A stretch of DNA of 6,722 bases from positions 1 to 6,722 of the forward strand of contig CAYRFQ010000190.1 in assembly GCA_964423615.1 (NCBI GenBank), written 5' to 3'. Positions 1-6,000 of the stretch are shown one piece after another; the first letter of the stretch is position 1; each line of letters starts with the position of its first letter. Origin of the DNA: CAYRFQ01 sp964423615. Lineage in GTDB: Bacteria > Planctomycetota > Planctomycetia > Gemmatales > Gemmataceae. The notes beneath the pieces are model-generated. The model saw nothing but the letters and a program-made list of their open reading frames with translations, was not told where the DNA came from and did no database searches. The position numbers were made by a program, and so were the translations under genes.

Positions 1-174
1 CGAACCGGACAAGCATTTCTTTTCCATTCCCCGTGTGCCTGCTACGTTGATTCATTAGCCGCGCAGGTCTCAATAAAAACCAGCGACAGATCCCGATGTT
101 CGGCGATTCAAGAGATTCTTTGTCTGACGACCTCATGGAATTACCAACCGTACCCAACACAACCGTGAACCGCT

Positions 175-717
175 CTAATCTGTTGCGGTGGCGTCGCGTT
201 TTTCAAGAATAGATGGTGATACTGGGGCCGTCTTTCGTTGCCGCTTCTGGATGAGCGATGATATCCCCAAGAGCACTGCGAGCTCCGCACAGATGAGTGT
301 CCAATCAATAGCAGGTTTTGCCCTCTCGGTGATAGGAACCATGTCCCGGAGGTGACCCTGACGAGTCCACCTTCTCGGGTAGCTTTTACCGTCCTTGAAG
401 ACTTGTTTCTTCAAGTTTCCGTCATACACTCGGATGCGACTCAAAAAAGATCTGTCCTGTTTATCCAGAACTAGGTAACTGGCTGAGTACCAAAGTGGAA
501 AATGTCCAAGGCGACAAATTACTCTTTGGCCATTCGCTGGATCGAAGCCAACTGGGTAAGCCTGGTCCTTTTCGTTGGTTTTCTTTGTCTCTCTATGACT
601 GAATCCTATCCCTGTGACTGTTACAGGCTCCACGATGAGAAGTGGTGGGAACAGGAGACACCTTCTTTCCCAAACCGAGAGACTGGTTTTGGAGGGATTG
701 GCAGATTCCAATTCCAT
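175..717 (-). CDS. Hypothetical protein with a probable C-terminal membrane segment
   Basis: I do not recognise a named family. Starting at the ATG at 715-717 the product is 180 residues; a TTG at 727-729 would add four, and an in-frame stop at 739-741 prevents further extension. Residues about 137-156 (around IDWTLICAELAVLLGISSLI) form one plausible membrane helix, directly followed by a basic stretch (QKRQRK), the usual pattern for a cytoplasmic C-terminal anchor. An acidic residue lies in the helix. A weaker hydrophobic stretch sits near residues 19-39 (LLFPPLLIVEPVTVTGIGF), followed by a polar middle rich in Lys, Arg and Tyr. Small planctomycete proteins with an Asp-Trp entry into a C-terminal helix are familiar to me, so I infer a membrane protein of unknown role. 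It is divergent from the repeat-protein genes and shares no operon with them. The N-terminus lacks a good ribosome site or clear first helix, so a misplaced start or a truncated gene is possible. Confidence 0.45.
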   Translation of the reverse strand: MELESANPSKTSLSVWERRCLLFPPLLIVEPVTVTGIGFSHRETKKTNEKDQAYPVGFDPANGQRVICRLGHFPLWYSASYLVLDKQDRSFLSRIRVYDGNLKKQVFKDGKSYPRRWTRQGHLRDMVPITERAKPAIDWTLICAELAVLLGISSLIQKRQRKTAPVSPSILEKRDATATD

Positions 718-1048
718 CTCGCATCCCAACGCTCTGGCCTATTCCGAACAGACGATTTCACAACCAATTTTCCAAGACATTATTAAGACTTGGTTTCCAG
801 CAGGAAAGAGCCTAGACAACGGCCCGAAGGTCGAAAATTTGTCTCGAGAGGCGTTTCTGATGTTAACGGGTTTGTCCTGGCTGGAATCCCACGACAGCTG
901 CAACTGTTTTGCCCACAGCCAAATAAACCGCTTTTCCCGCAGTGGTTTCAAACCCACTTCAACCGAACCCGAAGTTCATGGGGCGCGAATAATCGGCCAG
1001 TAGAAACAATCCTACCTCTGCAGGTTTTGCATCTAGCAAGATTACCTC

Positions 1049-1067
1049 GTGGGAAAAATTGTCCCAC
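1049..1067. repeat. Short inverted repeat (6-bp stem)
   Basis: GTGGGA (1049-1054) and TCCCAC (1062-1067) are perfect complements around a 7-base AT-rich loop, followed by TTT. It could be a weak hairpin or a protein-binding palindrome. The T run is too short to call it a terminator. Confidence 0.4.
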
Positions 1068-1110
1068 TTTGGCTATCGTCCCCAGGATCTGATTGGCATG
1101 ATTCGTTTGA

Positions 1111-1135
1111 GTACCGAAAAGGTCTCCTTTGGTAC
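1111..1135. repeat. Bulged hairpin upstream of the 371-residue repeat-protein gene
   Basis: GTACC (1111-1115) pairs with GGTAC (1131-1135) and AAAGG (1118-1122) pairs with CCTTT (1126-1130). This gives ten base pairs with a two-base GA bulge on one side and a three-base TCT loop. It ends 64 bases before the ATG at 1200, so it would lie in the 5' leader or promoter region. The structure is visible in the sequence; a regulatory role is inference. Confidence 0.45.
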
Positions 1136-1182
1136 CTCGTTTCTATGACCACTTCGGAACCCGCATTTGACCTGTCCTACTC

Positions 1183-1191
1183 AAGAGGTAA
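1183..1191 (+). promoter_or_regulatory. Ribosome binding site choosing ATG 1200
   Basis: AAGAGGTAA, with core GAGG at 1185-1188, lies 11 bases before the ATG at 1200. It supports this start over the in-frame TTG at 1167, because it would fall inside the coding region of the longer version. The signature motif also sits at the expected short distance from this ATG. Confidence 0.65.
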
Positions 1192-1199
1192 ATCCCCCT

Positions 1200-2315
1200 A
1201 TGAAGCACAACAGGATTCAACCCCGTTTGGAAACTCTCGAAGATCGTCTCACCCCGTCGTATGCTCTCTTTTTCGATGGCCTGGGCAACTTGAGTATCAG
1301 CGGCACACCCACCATACCTGGTGGAGCCATAATCGACATCATCGTGACCGCCCCAGGGACCTACGACATAACCCTCGATGGCAACCCCATCGGCAGTCCA
1401 CTCGTCGCGCCGGGCAATTTGGATATCCGCGTCAACAGTCCCACGATGGACTTGATCACGATCGATCTGGGTGGCAATTCGATTGGCGGGAACCTGTCCA
1501 TCACCACCGGAAATGGGGACGACATAGTTATGGTGACGGGTCCCGGGGTCATCGGCGGCAACGTCCGACTCGACGGCGTCAACACTTACATCCAAGACAT
1601 GGCCATCGTTGGGGGTAACTTCTACTCAAACGTGCGCGACAACGAAATCGGCTTCTTCGATTTCTTCGGCAGCACCATTGGCGGCAGTTTGACGCACTTT
1701 AGCGGAAACAACATCGACAACGTCAACATCGGTGAAACGTTCATTGGCGGCAACGTTTACCTCAATCTTGGTTTCGACGAAAATGGATTCACTTTCGACC
1801 AGTTCTCCTCCGTCGGCGGTGGTTTGACATACTTGGGTGGCTCTGCCGGAGATGACCTGAGCTTGGACGGCACGATCGGCGGCAACGCCTACTTGAACAT
1901 GGCCCCGGCTCTGGATTTGTCGACCAACACGCTTGCGTTCACCGGCAGTCTCGGGGGCAGTCTGACTTACTTCGGCGGTCTTGGGGCAGACGAAATCTTG
2001 ACCTTCTCGGGTGCCCTGGCCGGTAGTGGGTATTTCAACATGGGAGGCGGAGATAACACCCTCGATACCACCGGAGCAACCATCAGCGGTCCGAGCTTTA
2101 CCTATTTGGGTGGATTTAATACCGACACGTTGACCCTCGACGGGACGTGGGCCCTCACACGGGTCTTTGCCAATCTTGGCGCTGGTGATGACGTTTTCAC
2201 CTTGGAGACGATCGACCTTTCGTTCCTCTTCGTCGATTTCGGGGCTGGGATGGACACTTTCACCAATAACTTCGTCGGCCCTTACTTCTTCCCGACACTC
2301 ATTCGGAACGTGTAA
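1200..2315 (+). CDS. Secreted-type glycine-rich repeat protein with planctomycete LEDR-type N-terminus
   Basis: The 371-residue product has no enzymatic motif I can see. Residues 10-20 read LETLEDRLTPS, the Leu-Glu-x-Leu-Glu-x-Arg-x-x-Pro-Ser signature that I know from N-termini of large exported planctomycete proteins; a sorting role is inferred. Residues 21-95 are beta-rich. From about residue 96 to 357 come roughly 12 glycine-rich coils of 18-25 residues. They alternate between a GGSLTYFGG-like type (161, 206, 252, 297) and a GGNVYLNLG-like type (138, 183, 227), followed by asparagine-containing variants near 274 and 320. Many coils carry Gly-Asp-Asp or Asp-Asp pairs, as in acidic, possibly calcium-binding beta-solenoids. 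There is one Lys (residue 2) and no Cys. No dockerin, membrane anchor or C-terminal sorting tail is visible; the end is FPTLIRNV. The stop is TAA followed directly by in-frame TGA. A structural or surface role is the best guess. Confidence 0.9.
   Translation: MKHNRIQPRLETLEDRLTPSYALFFDGLGNLSISGTPTIPGGAIIDIIVTAPGTYDITLDGNPIGSPLVAPGNLDIRVNSPTMDLITIDLGGNSIGGNLSITTGNGDDIVMVTGPGVIGGNVRLDGVNTYIQDMAIVGGNFYSNVRDNEIGFFDFFGSTIGGSLTHFSGNNIDNVNIGETFIGGNVYLNLGFDENGFTFDQFSSVGGGLTYLGGSAGDDLSLDGTIGGNAYLNMAPALDLSTNTLAFTGSLGGSLTYFGGLGADEILTFSGALAGSGYFNMGGGDNTLDTTGATISGPSFTYLGGFNTDTLTLDGTWALTRVFANLGAGDDVFTLETIDLSFLFVDFGAGMDTFTNNFVGPYFFPTLIRNV
1485..2270 (+). repeat. Alternating two-coil protein repeat array, period about 45 residues
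   Basis: Within the 371-residue protein, two coil types alternate. One type starts at residues 119, 161, 206, 252 and 297 (steps 42, 45, 46, 45). The other starts at 96, 138, 183, 227, 274 and 320 (steps 42, 45, 44, 47, 46). The last coils keep the Tyr/Phe-x-Asn-Leu/Met-Gly pattern but lose the leading Gly-Gly. DNA-level identity between copies is low, so the array is old or under protein-level selection. Confidence 0.8.
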
Positions 2316-2458
2316 TGATCATTCTCCTGGGCCAGGTTAAAGTCACCAGCCTGGCCTATGGAAAAACAGTCGAGTTTATTTGTCTCACGGGATCGAACGG
2401 CAAGCCGCTCTATCTTGCAGGAGTGCCTGACATCGACCGATCCAAAACCGGTGAATAA
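2315..2458 (+). CDS. Small 47-residue open frame overlapping the upstream stop codon
   Basis: The ATG at 2315-2317 shares one base with the stop TAA of the 371-residue protein gene (TAATG), an arrangement typical of translational coupling. A weak GGAA lies at 2305-2308, six bases upstream. The frame runs 47 codons to TAA 2456-2458. The translation begins MIILLGQVKV and later reads SNGKPLYLAGVPDIDRSKTG. It looks protein-like, with balanced composition, unlike the Gly/Asn/Thr-rich repeat proteins around it. I recognise no family. It could be a real small protein, the surviving end of a larger decayed gene, or chance. The inverted repeat at 2328-2358 lies inside it. Confidence 0.4.
   Translation: MIILLGQVKVTSLAYGKTVEFICLTGSNGKPLYLAGVPDIDRSKTGE
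2328..2358. repeat. Hairpin just after the first repeat-protein gene
   Basis: GGCCAGG (2330-2336) is a perfect complement of CCTGGCC (2350-2356). Including flanking T-A and G-T pairs the stem reaches about 11 pairs with a 9-base loop. It begins 13 bases after the stop of the 371-residue protein. The bases after it on the plus strand are A-rich, not T-rich, so it is not a standard intrinsic terminator; it may stabilise or attenuate the transcript. Confidence 0.45.
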
Positions 2459-3018
2459 AGCACTCGTCCTATCTGGTTTTGAAAAATTTTAGGTGGATCT
2501 GAGGGATTAACCTGGACTGTAGCTGGTCTAAAGCTATATCGTGCATAACAATGGAAAATGGGCAAACTGAGTGTCTTGGCGAATTGTCAAGCACATATGC
2601 TCTCGTTTTGTTTAGCAAGGTCAATGTCCCTTTCTCCAACGATAAACTGAGGCTTGCCTTTTCTGGCGAAGTCTATTTTTCTACGGGGTTGTTCCAGGCA
2701 GAGAATGCGTGTTCGAAAGTCTGCTGTGTCTCCGTTTACTAATCTTGTAATCCTGCAAAAATCCCACCCTGCGGCAGAACACCACTCCGACTTGTTGGGA
2801 GGACATTTCTTGCCTCAACATAACCGCCGTGCTGACTCGTTCTTCAAGCCTCTCCTAATGCTCCGGTCTCAACACGTCCCAAGGAGTTTTACACTGGAGA
2901 CGGAATTAGAATTCGGCGTGGACCTCATCCCGAAGCCAAGCGCTGTGCAAACCAATGAACTACTGTCAAAATCCCTTGATTCATCCTTGAATAACGCTTC
3001 CATGAAAGGGCAACACCT
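2459..3018. other. 560 bases without a convincing gene
   Basis: This stretch separates the small frame from the giant gene. It is less GC-rich than the coding regions, with AT-rich tracts near 2477-2491. The short open frames in it (for example 2551-2742 and 2654-3025 on the plus strand) have no recognisable motif and no good ribosome site. The promoter and leader of the giant gene are presumably here, but I cannot place a defined promoter. I see no tRNA, insertion-sequence end or terminator. Confidence 0.5.
3004..3010 (+). promoter_or_regulatory. Ribosome binding site choosing GTG 3019
   Basis: GAAAGGG lies eight bases before the GTG at 3019. The frame has an in-frame TAA at 2992-2994 and no ATG before the signature motif at about 3112-3144. 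The GTG is therefore the only credible start that keeps the complete basic leader. Confidence 0.55.
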
Positions 3019-6000
3019 GTGTTAAACGACTCGAATGCCTCGATCCTCTCCCGTTGGTTTTCTCGCAAGTCTGGAAAGAAACCAAAGTCATCCCGATGTA
3101 CAAAACCGCTGTTGGAGTTCCTGGAAGACCGTACCGCCCCGGCGACTCTGTCCGAAGTGGGAGGTACGCTCACGATCAATCTCGACAATGCCGGCGAGCA
3201 GTTGAGGGTCGTGTCCAACGGCGTGACTTACGCGCTTACGAGCAATTTTAATTTCGTCAACGACGGAACTAATCCTGTTACAACAGCGCCGCCAACGGAC
3301 TTCGTGACAGGCTTCGGCACAATGACTGCCAGCGTGACCGCTGCCGGGTTGATGGCTTACGACACGATCAATGTCGTCGATTCCGCACAGAATACTTCGG
3401 TCCGGTTTAACGGTGGAGACTACCAGGATGATTTTACCATTACTTTGGACGATGACACGGACGTGGGTGTGGGGGAACTGGCATCCGTTTCTTTCAACAA
3501 CGCAACGAATTTCGGAAGTGCGGATGTTACGATTTCAACGACTCGCAATGTTCAGTTTGCCCCGGCCAACTTGACAATAGTGACGTTTACAAGTGGGAAT
3601 TTGGATATTGAGGCCAACACGGCCGGCACGACCACCGGCGATTTTAACGGCATTCAGTTATCCAGCACAACGATAGACTCAACATCCGGCAACATCACCA
3701 TGGAAGGGCATGGGGGGACAGCCGCCGGGAATCAAGACGGCGTTAGCATTAATGGCACCCCAATCACAACGACGAGCGGAGCAATCACACTCAACGGCAC
3801 GGCAACAGGGAACAACACCGGCTCGGGGGTCAGAATCTTCAACGGTGCAGACCTGACGACCGACACCGGAGCCGTCCTCATCACCGGAAATTCTGAAGGT
3901 GATGCTGGGATTATCCTAACAGGTGCCAGTTCCGCAAATCTCGCCACAATCATGACCTCGGCGACCACAGCCGGGCAAGGCAACATCACACTCCTTGGAG
4001 CGGGGGAGGGGGGGGTTGCCCTTTCAGACGCTGAGCTGACAACAGACGCAGGGCAAATCCAGGTGACCGGTAATGCGGACACGGTAACGGACGGTAATCA
4101 GGGCATCACCATTTTTGGAAACAGCGTCCTGACGACAATAGGTACTGGCGCCAATGCCGGGAACATTATTCTGAACGGAACAGGTGGTACGCCCCCGATA
4201 ATGGGAGCCAGCGCGAGCGGAATTTCCATCGGTAACATCGGTAGTGACTCGTTGACGATTACCACGGTCGACGGAGACATCAGCTTTACCGGGAACGCCA
4301 CAAGAGATGCCGGGGTGACTTACAACCGAGGACAGATCATCGAGTCCACCGGTGCTGGCTCGATCACCTTCATGGGAACAGCGATGACAGCCGAGGCCAA
4401 CTTCGGTGTATTCGTCGCTGCTCCTGTTGCCACCAACTCCGGCACGATCATGATCACCGGTTCGTCGGAAGGACCAGCTACGGGTGATACCGGCGTCAGC
4501 ATTGTTGACATGGTCACAAGCACGACCGGTGCAATCGTGATCGACGGCACCGCGGACAATACCAATGGGGTATCTCTTCTCGGTACATCCGGGACAGAAG
4601 TGAGCACGGGCGGCACCACGGGAATTTCCATCACGGGAACCTCCAACTCGGCAACTCCCACCGATGCGGGGGTATTTCTGGCCGGTAATCCTCTGGTAAC
4701 AACATCCACGAACGCCCCGATAAACATCGTCGGTAACGGCCCGCTCGGATTGGTGATGGGCAATCCCATGAGTTTCACCCCAGGCGCCCCAATGATCACC
4801 TCGACCGGTGGTGGAGACATCACCATCAGCGGCGATGATGTCCAGATGAACAACAATGCCGAAATCAACACTCCCGGGACAGTCCGAATGGCCATCACCG
4901 GAGACGTCACGCAGGACATCAGCGGTGCTGGCTTCCTTGATCCCAGAATCATCACCCCCTCGCTCGGCATCACGGCCACAGGGAATGTGGACTTGCAGAG
5001 CATCAACCAAGTCGACACCCTGGCCATCGATGCTGGCGGATCGGTCGACTTCAACAACACCGGTGCGGTGACGATCGGCACAGTGAGTGCCAGTGCTCCT
5101 TTCACAGGTGAAACCGGGGTGACGACGACCAACGGCTCGATCTCGATCACGGCTGATGGTACCTTAACAGCTGCGGAAGTCGTAAACGCCGGTGGGACTG
5201 GATCAAATGTAAATCTGACGACCACGTCCAGCGGAGACGTGATTGTTGACAACGTCCAAGCAGTGAATGACCAGATCACCATCATTGCCGATGGGGCCAT
5301 TGTAGAGGAGACTCCAGCCGATGGAGGAGTCGATTTGGTCGCCTCCACCATCAACCTGACCGCCGAAACTGGCATTGGGACGATGAGCGAGGCAATAGAA
5401 ATCAACGCCAGCGTGATGTCTGGAATGGGCCTGACGGCCACCGTAAACACGGCCGGTCCCATCAACGTCCGTGACTTCAACGGACTTAATGTCACGTCGG
5501 CCACGACAAACGATGGAGACATCACCATCAGTGCCGGTGGTGTCCTCCGAGCCGAGTCGGTCATCGCCGGTGGTTCGGGCAATGTTGACCTGACTGCCAC
5601 CGGCAGCAACGTCGCAGTGGGTGTCGTGACGGCCATGGGTGACGATGTCACGATCGACGCAGCCAGCGCCATCACTGACCTGAACGGCCCGGGGACTCTG
5701 AACATCACCTCCATGAACCTGTTGCTGGAAGCCAACGACAACATCAGCACGAACATCTGTGTGGATAACGTCCAGGCCATTTCCGCAACGGGGACCATTT
5801 CGCTGCGGACCCACAAGGACGTCAACGTGGCCGACCTCGGCGGCACCCCGATGGTCGGACTGTCGACATCTGGATCGAACTCGATCACGCTGGATGACCA
5901 GGGCGGTCCCTTCACCTATACTCTCGTGATTGCCGACGGCATCAGTGACAACAGCCCGGTCATCCTCAACGACGGAGCCAACCTCGACCTCAACAACGCC

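Larger units (their letters stand above)
718..1199. other. About 480 bases without a convincing gene
   Basis: This stretch separates the minus-strand membrane-protein candidate from the first repeat-protein gene. Several short open frames cross it on both strands, but none shows a recognisable domain, a good ribosome site or consistent codon preference. It holds two perfect or near-perfect inverted repeats (1049-1067 and 1111-1135) and, at its end, the ribosome binding site of the downstream gene. A promoter for that gene must lie here if it is transcribed alone, but I cannot pick -35/-10 boxes with confidence. Decayed coding sequence is another possibility. Confidence 0.5.

Noticed and set aside
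502..786. Plus-strand frame with a hydrophobic stretch (around SLVLFVGFLCLSM)
   Set aside because: It is largely antisense to the 175-717 candidate. The rest of its translation is not protein-like and there is no ribosome site.
614..1003. Plus-strand open frame of 129 residues, and the overlapping frame 790-1092
   Set aside because: GTG start without a ribosome site, no recognisable motif, no codon preference, and overlap with the better minus-strand candidate. A decayed gene cannot be excluded.
1167..1199. TTG start giving an 11-residue longer form of the first repeat protein
   Set aside because: The ribosome site at 1183-1191 would lie inside it, and the ATG at 1200 places the signature at the typical distance.
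1049..1618. Plus-strand frame 1049-1618 and minus-strand frames 1143-1595 and 1361-1585
   Set aside because: Shadows of the 371-residue repeat-protein gene; His/Arg-rich or low-complexity translations.
2711..2718. GTTCGAAA, resembling a tRNA T-loop
   Set aside because: No matching stems or cloverleaf can be formed around it.
2551..3025. Plus-strand frames 2551-2742 and 2654-3025
   Set aside because: No motif, no ribosome site, and overlapping each other in different frames; they are probably chance frames in the gene-poor stretch.
2925..3251. Minus-strand frame 2925-3218 and plus-strand frame 3054-3251
   Set aside because: Both cover the leader and signature of the giant gene in other frames.
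4446..4455. Perfect 10-base palindrome GATCATGATC
   Set aside because: It lies within the coding repeats and is explained by the codons for Thr-Ile-Met-Ile-Thr.
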